Positions 45,701-55,726 of a DNA stretch of 64,000 nt are shown here, piece by piece; position 1 is the stretch's first letter, and each line of letters opens with the position of its first letter. The notes below the pieces were generated by a model. The model was not told where the DNA came from and did not search any database. It saw only the letters and a list, made by a program, of their open reading frames with translations. This DNA is from Posidonia oceanica (Eukaryota; Streptophyta; Magnoliopsida; Alismatales; Posidoniaceae): assembly GCA_037176725.1 (NCBI GenBank), contig JAZBRS010000060.1, positions 58,122,001 to 58,186,000 on the forward strand. Reading direction: 5' to 3'. Made by a program: the position numbers and the translations under genes.

Positions 45701-46267
45701 TCTAGGATGAGTTGGCCTAGTTGCCGGTGCTGGGGGCCTGTAAATCCTCCCCGATCGCGTTACTTCCGCGCACATTTCTGTGGCGTAGCTGTAAGGGACG
45801 CGATGGGTGTCCAGGGTCAGGTTAATGACGACTGGAGCATGTGCTGCGAGCACAGGAGGGGTTACAGGGGGACCTACAGGATACTGAGGTCTGTCTAAGG
45901 GATATGGTTGTTGGGGTGGGAAGGCTGGGGCAGGTTGAGGTCTGCCTAGAAGGTGTGGTTGAGGTCGCCCTAGAAGGTGAATGGGAGAACTAGGCTGGGC
46001 TCTGGCTAAAAGGTGTACGGGAGATTGAGCCTGAGGGAGCACGGTGGGAGACGCGCGAGGGTGCTCCGGCCTGGCACGCGGTCGGATCAAATGGATTCCC
46101 GACTCGGAGCCGGCAACTGCCGCCAAATAGAGACTGACTGGGAAAGGCTCAGAGAGGTCAGAGATAAGATCAGAAGGGTCTACTACAGAGGTAGCGGGCC
46201 CAGAGGGAAAGACAGAGTGGACGCCTGAGGTTCCCGCCCTTCCCGGATAAGAGTGCTCCGGTAAAGG
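39701..46267 (-). pseudogene. pol of inner element 2: protease, G-patch, RT, dual RNase H, integrase
   Basis: One frame of 2188 codons follows directly after the gag stop, in phase with gag. Order (residue from 46267): Pro-rich linker; aspartic protease LVDNGSGLNV (about 339) to LLGRPWLHKH; G-patch-like GYTKGTPLGRHGQGI (about 510); Ser/Ala/Gln-rich linker; RT with DGFSGYNQ and YVDD (42317-42328, about 1313); first RNase H with its catalytic Asp region changed to STTQHSMGAVLG; second RNase H YFDGAVNKKGRGVG (about 1610-1705); integrase zinc region (HAGTCGPHMNG ... CHNC), DDE residues in WGIDVIGAIH, SDNGSNF and VESANK, and a GPF-type C-terminus without chromodomain. Two in-frame ambers occur, 41725-41723 and 40264-40262, both CAG in the outer copy. 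It looks recently inactivated. Confidence 0.94.
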
Positions 46268-48457
46268 TTAGCGGACGATGCCAGAATGCGGGGGAACAGC
46301 TGGAGATGCAGATGCATGGGTGCGTGCTTGAGTGGAAGCCTCGTGCGTGTCGATCACAATCGTTCCCGATTCGATCAGGTCCTGAATTGCGTTCCGCAGG
46401 GAGAAGCAATTATCCGTCGAATGCCCGACGCTTCGATGGAAATTGCAGAAGAGGTCCGGCCTAAACCAATGCGGCAGAGGGCTTGGCGGCGGACGAACCT
46501 CCGGGAACTTCAGGAGCGATGCCACCTTTGGCAAGATGACCGTGAGTGGTTCCACCAGTGGGGTGAAATTCCGCCTCTCAGTGGGTGGTCTTCTTTGCCT
46601 TGGGTACGGGCCTTGCTGAACCGGTGTGGCAGGATAGACCGGTCTAGTGGTGGTTGTGATGTGCGGTGTGTGCGGGATCCTAGGTGCAGGAGCGTACACC
46701 ACCTGAGCTGGGGCAGGCCGTGACGGCAAGCGAACAGGCACAGCAGGAGAATCGACGAATGCAACAGCGGGTTTCGGCGAGTCCTTCCTCTTCGGGCGGT
46801 TGTTGTTGCTGCCGCTGTTGTTGTTGTTGGAGGTGCTGCTGTTGGCACTGTTGCTGCTTATCACTGCCTGCTTAGCGAACGCAGAGAGAGCTGGGAAGTT
46901 GCCACTCCGCAAAGAACTCTCCACGCGCGCTCCAGCTCTGATGAGTGCCGCAAAAGTAGTGACTGGTTGAATGCTAAGCAGAGCTCCGAGAGACGGCTGC
47001 GCCCCTTTGATAACGATCTCGATAGATTCCTCGTCAGAGGGTCTATCTCGAACCTGAGAGGCAAGGGCGCGCCAGCGGCCGACGTACTCCCCGAACGGCT
47101 CGCCAGAGTTCTGCTTGATGGCGATCAAGTCCGCCCTCTTTGGGACAAGATCGAGGTTGAAGGAGTATTGTTCCAGGAACGCCTGACTGAGGTCGTTCCA
47201 AGTCTTGATGGCTGACATATCGAGTGATGTGAACCACTTGAGCGCCGGCCCGGTCAAACTCTTCTGGAACAAGCGGATCAGCAACCTCTCGTCAGCCTGA
47301 AGCTGAGCGAGATCACCGCAATACGCCTTCAGGTGTGCTACAGGGCAGCCCCTACCATTATACTTCTCGAAGTCCGGGATTTTGAACTTCGGAGGGAGTA
47401 CCGCCTCTGGAAAGCAACAGAGGTCTCGGAATTGGTAGGTCTGGTGCTCAGTACCCTGCACTAGTCGTAGTGCCTTCTCCAAGACGTCCATCCGGTTGTT
47501 GATGGGGTCTGGAATTGCTGCTGTAGGAGAGGGATCAGCAGGGGTAGCGAGCACATACGCCGAATGGGTCGCACCTAAGTGCTCCTCCGGATCTACCATA
47601 GCGTCGCCTGGTGGAGCAACGGGATGGCCGGCGTATCCGTGCTGGGGGATAGTGTATGCAGGAGTGTATGCAGGATGCTGGACTTGAGGGAGAGGAGAAG
47701 AATAAATGCCATGCTGTGCTGGGACAGGGGTAGGATGGCGGAGCACCAGTTGCTGTGCAGGCGGGGTGCCAGACAGCGAGCCAGTGAGGTACTGGGCTCC
47801 AGCCGACCCAAAGGGTTGACCACCAGAAGAAAGTGGAGCATGCTGTGCCAAGTGTTGTGCAGGAGGCGGTAAACGAGCCCCCATTGTCGGAACTGTGAGC
47901 AGTTGCGACGATGGTCGAGGCGGAGGTGTAGAGGTCGATGCAAGGAATGCAGGAACTGGCCTTGGAGGAACCTCAGGAACGACAGAGATAGAAGGAGGAC
48001 GAACTGACAGAGCCATGCCCTGCAGTCTCTGGGCAAGCTCCATCAGGTGCTGGTACTGCGCCTCGGGCGTCTCGCCAGTGGGGACGCTGAAGTGCAGTGC
48101 CGGCGGCGGCTGAGAAGCATGAGGCACGGACACAGATGGTCCGGGAAGGAGGGGATCTACAGAAAAAGTCGCAGCAACGGTGGAAGGGATGTCGAAAGCG
48201 ACGTATCCCTGGGACGGAGGGGGCAGTGGCGTCTCCAGAGCGCGAGTAACGGCCGTCAAGATAGACTCGGCGACTGGATCCGGAGGAAGGGAGGCTTGCC
48301 ACTGTCCCGGGGTGTACTGAGAACCTAGAGACGTCAGAGGAGGAAACCCTGGCGTCGGAGGGGGAACAAGTGGGACAGAAAGAGCAACCGGGGGGGCCAG
48401 AATGGAAACACCCTCCGTGACAGGAGTAAAAGAAGGCTCACTAACGTACTGGGCCAT
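46268..48457 (-). CDS. gag of inner element 2 (729 aa)
   Basis: An intact Gag. Start at ATG 48457 (MAQ), chosen from the context gtcagcaATGgcccag conserved in all three elements; the frame is open a further 53 codons upstream but the relatives do not support that. Pro/Ser-rich N-terminal third, capsid-type retrotransposon gag domain (residues about 345-490; LIRLFQKSLTGPALKWF, LSQAFLEQYSFNLDL, PFGEYVGRWRALA), an N/S-rich stretch with asparagine runs, then a zinc-knuckle-like CNFHRSVGHSTDNC near residue 680. It ends at TAA 46270-46268, with pol following in the same frame. In the outer element the matching codon is CGA, so either this is a regulated stop or one copy has mutated. Confidence 0.9.
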   Translation of the reverse strand: MAQYVSEPSFTPVTEGVSILAPPVALSVPLVPPPTPGFPPLTSLGSQYTPGQWQASLPPDPVAESILTAVTRALETPLPPPSQGYVAFDIPSTVAATFSVDPLLPGPSVSVPHASQPPPALHFSVPTGETPEAQYQHLMELAQRLQGMALSVRPPSISVVPEVPPRPVPAFLASTSTPPPRPSSQLLTVPTMGARLPPPAQHLAQHAPLSSGGQPFGSAGAQYLTGSLSGTPPAQQLVLRHPTPVPAQHGIYSSPLPQVQHPAYTPAYTIPQHGYAGHPVAPPGDAMVDPEEHLGATHSAYVLATPADPSPTAAIPDPINNRMDVLEKALRLVQGTEHQTYQFRDLCCFPEAVLPPKFKIPDFEKYNGRGCPVAHLKAYCGDLAQLQADERLLIRLFQKSLTGPALKWFTSLDMSAIKTWNDLSQAFLEQYSFNLDLVPKRADLIAIKQNSGEPFGEYVGRWRALASQVRDRPSDEESIEIVIKGAQPSLGALLSIQPVTTFAALIRAGARVESSLRSGNFPALSAFAKQAVISSNSANSSTSNNNNSGSNNNRPKRKDSPKPAVAFVDSPAVPVRLPSRPAPAQVVYAPAPRIPHTPHITTTTRPVYPATPVQQGPYPRQRRPPTERRNFTPLVEPLTVILPKVASLLKFPEVRPPPSPLPHWFRPDLFCNFHRSVGHSTDNCFSLRNAIQDLIESGTIVIDTHEASTQARTHASASPAVPPHSGIVR

Positions 48458-49768
48458 TGCTGACCTAGAGCGTGTGAGAACTGGGCTGCGACGGGTATTC
48501 AAGCGATGCTTCCTAAGAGGAGCTATCGTCGCAAGTGCGGATAGCTCGGAAGGGGAATGGTTGCGAACTAAGTCGCAAAAGGGCGTCAACGAGGGTCGGT
48601 ACTCAAGCTCTGGCAAAGGGAACTCGCTTACCGATCACGCTGACACAACAGAAGGAAATTAGGGTTAGAAACTAGAGGATGAATGCAAATGAGTTAGTTA
48701 AGTGGCGTGAATGATATGCATGCTTTCTAGTATGCCCCCTTACCTAACTAGTGTTTCCTAGCAAGGCTGTCTACTCCGGGTATCCCTGGATGTACGGGTC
48801 ACCGACTCAGGTCAGAAAAAGTAGGTCCCCTGTCTAACTCCCGGCCCAAAGCTCAGGTAATGACAGGGTGGTGCGTTAGTGGCCTCTACCCCGCCAAAGC
48901 GTGGGTGGTACCCTCTACTAACACCGACACGACCCCCGGACAAGGAGGGGACGGACCGACCAACTTATGCCACGCCCAAAGCAGCGGAATAAGAGGCCGG
49001 AACCGTCCTTCGCAGACTAGTAGGTGGACTCAGAGGAGAAGAATGCATGCCCTATATGATGCTTATGCAAAATGCTTAGAGTTTTTTATCTTGCACATTT
49101 TATTAACCAAAAAGGGAGTGAAGGATTGTTTGTAGTCTCTAGTTGCCCCTAGAAGCTCTTTTTACTTGCATTTTTTAGTTAACCATGGGGGAAGCAGACA
49201 GGTCTCTACTATCCTAAGGGTGGCATGTGCAAAAGGGAAGAAAATCAATCCAAATGGCAAGCAACCATCATACAACACAACAAAGGGCATGTTCATGGCA
49301 TGTGCGAGTGTTTGTGAATATGATGGTGAAAAAGAAGCATTCATCAAGTCAAAAGGCATGTAAGCATAGTATGTGCGTGCGTAGTGGCATAGCAAGGGTG
49401 TAAAAGAAGCATTCAACATCCAAAAAGCATGTATTTTAGCCAAACAAAGTATGTAGACATGCAATGTGCAAGAATTAAAGCAATAATAAGCAAGTAAGGC
49501 AAAACAAGGTAAAAGTAAGCAGACTGTAAAAGAAATAGGAGTATAAGCAAGACAATAAGTAAATAAACAAGCAAATAAGCGAAGCCAGGTAAAAGAAAGC
49601 GCAAACCGAGGCGAAAGAGGTGCAAAACCCAAGCAAAGTAGCCACGAAGCGACTTGCTAGGAGTTTGCACAGAAAGGCGAGCAAAACAGGCAAAGAAGGC
49701 ACACAAGGTAGACAAAACTACAAAACAAGCGAGCGAAAAGCCGAGAACGAAAGCCGGAGTCTAGTCTA
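48458..49768 (-). other. 5' leader of inner element 2
   Basis: Non-coding between primer site and gag. It holds the candidate acceptor 48641-48640. The block 48800-49020 is shared with the other leaders. No ORF1 is seen. Confidence 0.7.
48640..48641 (-). promoter_or_regulatory. Candidate splice acceptor before gag (element 2)
   Basis: The sense strand TTCCTTCTGTTGTGTCAG, about 185 nt before the gag ATG. Confidence 0.35.
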
Positions 49769-49787
49769 ATCCCCAGCGGAGTCGCCA
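49769..49787 (-). promoter_or_regulatory. Primer binding site, inner element 2 (tRNA-Arg type)
   Basis: The sense strand reads TGGCGACTCCGCTGGGGAT, complementary to the 3' end of plant tRNA-Arg(ACG) including CCA, with no mismatch to my recollection over the first 17 bases. It lies one base from the LTR boundary. Confidence 0.9.
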
Positions 49788-50363
49788 CTGTAGCGATCCC
49801 GATCGGAACCAGGCTCGCTATTTAGCGGCGATTGAGATCCGAGGAAGAGGCTCAACTCGAAAAACACTTAAAATCGAGGAGAAAAAGGAAAAGATAAGAC
49901 AAATCAGAGTCGCCACCACGTCTATTAACGGAAGACGAGGAAAACTGGGGTAATGCGTGAATTAACGCGCAAGACCGAGCAATAAATGCAAAGCAAAGCA
50001 ATGCAAAGGGAAACAAATGCAAACAAATGCAAATGAGATGACTCTAGCCTAGGATAAGGGCGGTACGGTCATTGCGGGCCAAAAGACAGGGTAAGGACTC
50101 CTGTTACGTGCGGGGAAGGTATTAGGCACCCCCGACACGCCCGAAAATCGGTCTTTCTAGGCTTACGCTCGCATACGCAGAAAGATGCAGGATTGAATGC
50201 CTATGTGCCTATGAATGCCTAAATGAATGCTCAAGGAGTGCTCTAAGTGGGAAGAAACAATGCAAGGAAGTAAGCGTGCTCTCTAAGTGCTCAGCTACGC
50301 TGTCTGTGTTCCGAACTAGGCGAAACCTAGCTCGTGAGAACTCCAGGCAGTAAGCATCACAGC

Positions 50364-50754
50364 CCTATATGCAAACGCAAGCGAGAAAACAAAACAGCGT
50401 GAAAATCATGCAATGGGATCGACATGCAAGAGAAAACGGCGTGAAACACGCAAAACGAGGCGGGAAGCGAAAAACACATGCAAAACGATGCAAAAGAGCG
50501 AAATCGTCACGCAAAACGAGCGGAAAACAAGGCAGCGCGCAAAACGAGACAAGAGAGCAGGAAGGTACGCAAAACAGGACGAGAAAACAGAATGGTACGC
50601 AAAACGGGGCGAAAGAATAAAACCGGCACGCAAGACGAACGAGAAGGCAAGACAGTGCGCAAAACGAGACAAGAAAACAGATGGGCACGCAAAACGGAGC
50701 GAAAACGAGGGCGGGCACGCGAAACGGTGCCAAAACAGCGAAGCAAAAACCTCG
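50364..50754. repeat. LTR minisatellite (5' LTR, element 2)
   Basis: Identical, as far as I can see, to the copy at 28270-28660. Confidence 0.75.
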
Positions 50755-52869
50755 AAAAAGCCATGCAAATGCGAGAATGCAGAAAGAGATTAAAAGGGGT
50801 CAAAAGGGAGGCAAGACAACGTGTGTATAAGAACAAACGCTGTTTAGGACCACTCAGAGCAGGTGTGAAGACCTACTGAGGGGAGAAAGGGCAAATGGAG
50901 GGATTACCACCTCTTTGCGACTGTTTCCCACTAAACCGTTCCACGGTGTGTCTCGCATGCTGCCCAAAGCTCGCGATGCGATATGATCGTGGAAAAAGGG
51001 GAAGAAAGTCACATAAAGTGGCAAATCCAAGGAGAACGCAACACGAAACACATAGGGAAACGCGAAACGAGGATTTGAATAGACAAGCAGAAAGGGGAAG
51101 TCCTATTCTACATGCTCAAAGAGACAGAAAGCGAAAACAAGGAAAACTGTGCAAATGCCATGCAAATGAATGCAATGCAGGGGTTCAGGAGGACATACCA
51201 GGAAATCCGGGAGCCTGATCTGAAATCTGTCTGGTCTATGCTGAAGAGCGCTTCGCTGCGGTCGCTTGGGCAGCTCACTTGAGAAGATCCAACGGCCGGA
51301 TTGGAAGATATCGCAGCTCCAAGGCAGAAGGGCCAGAACAGGGGAGAAGAACAGATCTAGGTGTTCAGGAGGTCCTAGGGATGTGCAAAAGGGTCCTCCC
51401 AAGTGAAAGGGAGCTAGGAGTGCTCAGTGTGTGCAAAGGGGATGCTGAAATGCAAGACTAAATGGATGCAGAATGCATGCAAAAGCAAGAAAAAGTAAAG
51501 AAAAGAAGCTGGGAAAAAACTAGGATTTCAGAAAGTATTTTGAAAAAGAAGAGGGGCTAAAAATGCAAATTTCCCAGAAAACAGGGTTCCACAGGAGAGG
51601 ATTTTGAAAACAGGGGAAGACAAGGGTCTATTTGGCAAAAAAAACTAGGCTCAGAAAGGTGCTTTGAAAAGAAGGTATGCTTTGAAAGAGATCTTGAAAC
51701 CAAAAGGGGTCAGAGTGCAATTTTGAAAAAATCTAGGGTCTAAGATGCAAATTTTCCAGAAAACAAGGTCCTGGGGAGTCTAGGGGTACTAGTGGAAGGT
51801 CTGTATGAAATTTGGTAGGCATAGGGGCTAAAATGCAACCTAGGGGCAAAATGGTCTTTTCACATGATTTTTAAAGCATGCAGGGACCTAAGTGTGGTTT
51901 TGAAATCATGCAGGGGTTGAAAATGCAATTTAGTATGGAAAATATGCTCTGAAAATTAAATGACAGGACCACAGTGCAATTTCTGGAAAATATGGGGTTA
52001 AAAATGCAATGCAGTAAGTTAAAATGCATGCAGCACAGTTACTGTCCATTTAAAATGGACCTAACTGCAAATATGATAAAGCAGAGGGGCAAATATGCAA
52101 TGCATCAACCAAAAATAAAAATCAGAACCTAAGTTTCTACAGTGCATGTACTTAAATGCAAAAACAGAAAAATGCAGGGACTTGGAATGCAATGCAGTAT
52201 GCAAAAATAAAAAATAATCCTAAGTTCTAACAGTGCATGGGACTTAAATGCAAAAATAAAAACATGCAAGGGGCCAGGATGCAATGCAGTATGGTAAAAT
52301 ATAAGTAAATAAATGAACTGACTTGGTGCAGGACTTAAGTGCAAAAAAGGAAAACAGGTGGACTAAACTACAAAATATCATAACAGCACAGCACAGTAAA
52401 TGGATCTACTTGCAAATATTGAAAACTATAAACAGATTATGCAATTTAGCATAGTATTTAATTAAAAACCAAGCAGAATAAATGAAATAAGGACTGGAAT
52501 GCAAAAATGAGGAAACTTAGGACAGACATGCAATATTTACCCTAAAACTATATAAACTGAAAAATAAGTAAACAGTGTTGATCGTCGACGGCGACGAGCA
52601 CTGTAGCACGAAGCTTCCAGAGCTCGTGCCGTCGACAGGGGAGGCTGAGGATGAGCGGGAAGGCGGAGAGCAACGTCGGCGATCGTCCGGAGCTCCGGGG
52701 GTCGACTGGAACTCGCTCTGCTGGTCGGAGTGTCCGGAGGAAAAGCAGCCGGCGCCGGAGAAGGAGGACTGTCCGGCGAGCTGATGACGGAGCAGGAGGA
52801 CCGGAAAGCCTATTCTAAAGGCTGGGGAAGCAAGAGAAGAAGGAGAGGAAGCTAGGGGAAGCAGTGATT

Positions 52870-52871
52870 AC
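52870..52871 (-). promoter_or_regulatory. Candidate splice donor (5' LTR, element 2)
   Basis: AAAAG|GTAATC on the sense strand. It would pair with the acceptor at 48641-48640 ahead of gag. Confidence 0.38.
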
Positions 52872-53833
52872 CTTTTCCCGCGCCTGAGTCGTTCCCCCGA
52901 CGTCAGTGACTTCAGCTGTCGCCGGTGGAGGCCGTCTGGTTGCTGCGGACGTTGCCGGCTGCTCGCGGAGGTTGGAATCACTTCAGAACGTCCCTCCGGT
53001 GCTTCCTGATCGACCGGACCGAAGTTCTACAGCTCAGGTAACGTTTCGGCTTTTCTGGGTTCAGAGGATGCTGCCGGAGGTCGAGGGAGGTGTCCGCTGC
53101 TCGTCGGCTTGGATGGAGCGCTCCGGGGAGTTGCTGGAAGTCTGGGGAAGGCTTCTGGGCGGTCGAATTGGGTTTCTGGAAGATGTGGAGTGGTCTTGGA
53201 GCTGGGTTGGTTTTCTGGGCTGAAGATGGTCTAGGTGTTTGTAGTGGAGTTTAAGGTCTACGATGGGTGGCTGGGTTTGATGGTTGGTGTTTTGAGAAGG
53301 TGGAGGTCCAGTGAGTCTCTGGACAAAGTTTGGGAGAGGGTGGTGAGTTGGAGTGGAGGGAATTGCTGAAGGAGCTGGGTTGGGTTGCAGGTCTGGTGTT
53401 CAGGGTGTTTCTGGGAGGTTTCAGGTAGTTTCGTGGGGTGGAATGGCTGGGAAATGCTGGAGGAAGAAGGCCAAGTGTTGGGTGAGATTGGGGAAGCAAT
53501 GGGGAGAAGTGTGGAGGCTTGGAGTGGTATTTGGGGGATTGGAAAAGAAAGAAGGATGCTTTGCTGATATTTTCAGAGAAGAAAAGAAGAGGACTGGATG
53601 GAGGGATCGGGCTCTGATGAGGGCTTCTCTCCGGGATGTCCAGAACTCACAAACACTCTCTTTTCCTCTCTCTTTTCACTCCGGAATTGGAAGAAGATCA
53701 GGGGAGAAGGAAGATCGCACAGAAAGGAAGGAAAATTCGGATTTTGGTCTCTGGTTTGCTGGTGGTCTCTCGTTGCTTGCTTGCTCACTGATGGTTTTCT
53801 GATGATGATCCAGTTGAAGGAATGGACGGGAGG

Positions 53834-53840
53834 CTTATAT
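53834..53840 (-). promoter_or_regulatory. Candidate TATA box (5' LTR, element 2)
   Basis: The same ATATAAG motif in the LTR that would drive the genomic RNA. Transcription would begin near 53805, giving an RNA leader of more than 5 kb before the gag start codon unless it is spliced. Confidence 0.5.
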
Positions 53841-55641
53841 CTGGGGAGGGGAGGCTGCTGGCGCGCTGGGAGTTTTTGAAATCCATCGGCAGCCACTGCA
53901 GCAGAGAAGACCGGTGTCGGCCGACTCCGGAAAAACCGCTGAGACGAGGGAGAGGCGGCGAGCTGCTGTAGATTGACACGATGGAGGACTCAAATTCAAA
54001 TGGAGGAGGGAATCCTGTTGCCACAGCTTCGTGGGAGAATCGGCCGGAGAAAAACACAGAGGAAGATTGAGGAAGAAGAAGGGTGGGGAAGGCCGGACTG
54101 TGGGCCGAGGAAAAAAAACGAAGAAATAAAAGAAAAAGGAAACGGGCTGGATTGAGCCCAGTAAAGAAAAGAAAGAATAAAAAAAGAAAAGTAAGAAAGA
54201 AGGAGAGGGTAGAATGGGGAAATAAGATAGGTAAAAATAAACTAAAAATAAATAAAAATATTAGAAGAGTTGTGCTGTAGATTAGGATTTTAATTAAGAT
54301 TTTTAATGGTTATTTTGAGTTGATTAATGTGTTTTGGGCTTGATTAGGGTTTTAGGGCTTTGGTTTTGTTCTTAATTGGTTTTCACTTGATTAAATGTTT
54401 GTTAAACCTTTTTTTAAATTGTTTTAAAAATTGTATTTCCCTTGTTGGACACTTAGGATATTAATTAGGATTTTTTTTAGGATTTAATTTCGTATTAATC
54501 AGGGTTGGTTTTAGGTTTTTAAGTTTTGGTCTTCTTAGGTTTTTTTTTTTTTCTAAGTCTTTTAAGTTATGTTTTGATTTTTATTTATTGGTTTTTTCTT
54601 GAAGTTTTTAGTTAGATTTTTCTGGTTTGATAGGATGTTTTTTAAGTCTTTCAGATGTGTTTTTCTTTTCTTTTTTAATTAAGTTTTTTTTCTTATGTTT
54701 GTTAGGTTAAGTCTTTTGCCTTTCTTAATTACTTGTTCTAGTATTTGATTTTTTAATTTTTCTTTTTGGGTTTGTTTTTTAATTCCTCTGATGGGTTTTT
54801 ACCTTTGGTGGATTTGGATTTTATTTTAGCTTTTTCCTTGATTTTTCAGTGTTTTCTTTTGATTTGTTTTGCATTTTTTAGTTTGCATGCTTGGTTTTCT
54901 TTTTAGCTTGCTTAAGTTAAGTTTAAGTTGTTGATTGCTTGTTTAACATTTTTAATTGTTTTTCTTAGTGCACTGATTTGTTTGTTTTATGTTTTGAGAT
55001 TTTACAGATTTTTATGGGTTTTTGTGGATTTTTGCAAAAGGGAGAAAAGGAAAAGAGAAGGAGGGAAGAAATGGAATAAAAAGGGGAATAAAGGGAAAAA
55101 GGATAGATTGGAGGAAAACGATTTTTAAAAATTCAGAAAGAGTGTTAAAAATAAAGTAAAAACCAGGATAAGATAGAGGAAGGGTAGAAGCTCAGAGGGG
55201 GCCCACAGCCAGACCCAAAAAAGGATGAGAAGGGGGGAAAAAGGGAGATGATAATCAGGAGAGAGAGAGGAGAGAGAAAACGATAATCCCGGAGAGAGAA
55301 AAGGATAATTTGAGTGAATGGAGGTCTTAATGGTCTTGGAATGGGGTGAAAATTGGTGGGTGGGTAGTCTAGGTTTTGAAGTCTTGGGTCTGAAATTTTG
55401 GTTTGATTTTAAGGAGGTTTTGGAGGGGTTTCAAGGTGTAGAAAAAGGACAGTTTCACCTAAGTTTTCTAGGGTTTTTGGGAATGGGTCAGGCTTGGAAA
55501 TTCCTAGGTTTTTGGGTAGGTTTGTTGAGTGGATAGTGGTGGGTTTTCCTATGAATTTTGGTTAGGTTTTGAGGTTGGGAAGGGGGGTAGAGGTTTAGGC
55601 CAAAATGGGCTGATTTTGAAGGGTTGAGAGGAGGGTTAGGG

Positions 55642-55650
55642 TTAGGGTTT
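55642..55650 (-). promoter_or_regulatory. Telo-box in LTR U3 (5' LTR, element 2)
   Basis: AAACCCTAA on the sense strand in the promoter-bearing LTR of element 2. Confidence 0.5.
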
Positions 55651-55721
55651 GGTTGGGGTTTGATCCAGCAATCAACAAGAGGGCTCCAAGGGTCTAGGCC
55701 TGCCAAGATGGGGTGTCAACA

Positions 55722-55726
55722 GCAGG
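55722..55726. repeat. Target-site duplication gcagg, right copy
   Basis: It matches 27690-27694. The reading frame of the outer gag-pol matches on both sides once the insertion is removed. Confidence 0.95.

Larger units (their letters stand above)
27695..55721 (-). mobile_element. Inner element 2: complete 28-kb Tat-lineage retrotransposon
   Basis: The LTRs (27695-33648 and 49789-55721) are almost identical: I counted about 13 substitutions, one 19-bp repeat-slippage difference and two bases of poly-T length. The target duplication gcagg is at 27690-27694 and 55722-55726. Sense order is 5' LTR, primer site, 1.3-kb leader, gag, pro-G-patch-RT-RH-RH-INT, spacer with a purine-rich tract, DUF7745-like ORF, hairpin-array zone, polypurine tract, 3' LTR. 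It is the youngest insertion, yet pol carries two TAG codons and a TAA separates gag from pol. This copy is probably not autonomous unless those stops are read through. Confidence 0.96.
49789..55721 (-). repeat. 5' LTR of inner element 2 (5933 bp)
   Basis: It is near-identical to 27695-33648 at an offset of about 22.09 kb. Ends are canonical, the primer site abuts at 49787 and the target duplication gcagg follows at 55722. If the TATA at 53834-53840 is used, U3 is about 1.9 kb and R plus U5 about 4 kb, an unusually long transcribed LTR portion. Confidence 0.96.

Noticed and set aside
49769..49787. tRNA-Arg gene fragment
   Set aside because: Only the 3' 17-19 bases match and they abut an LTR; this is the primer binding site.
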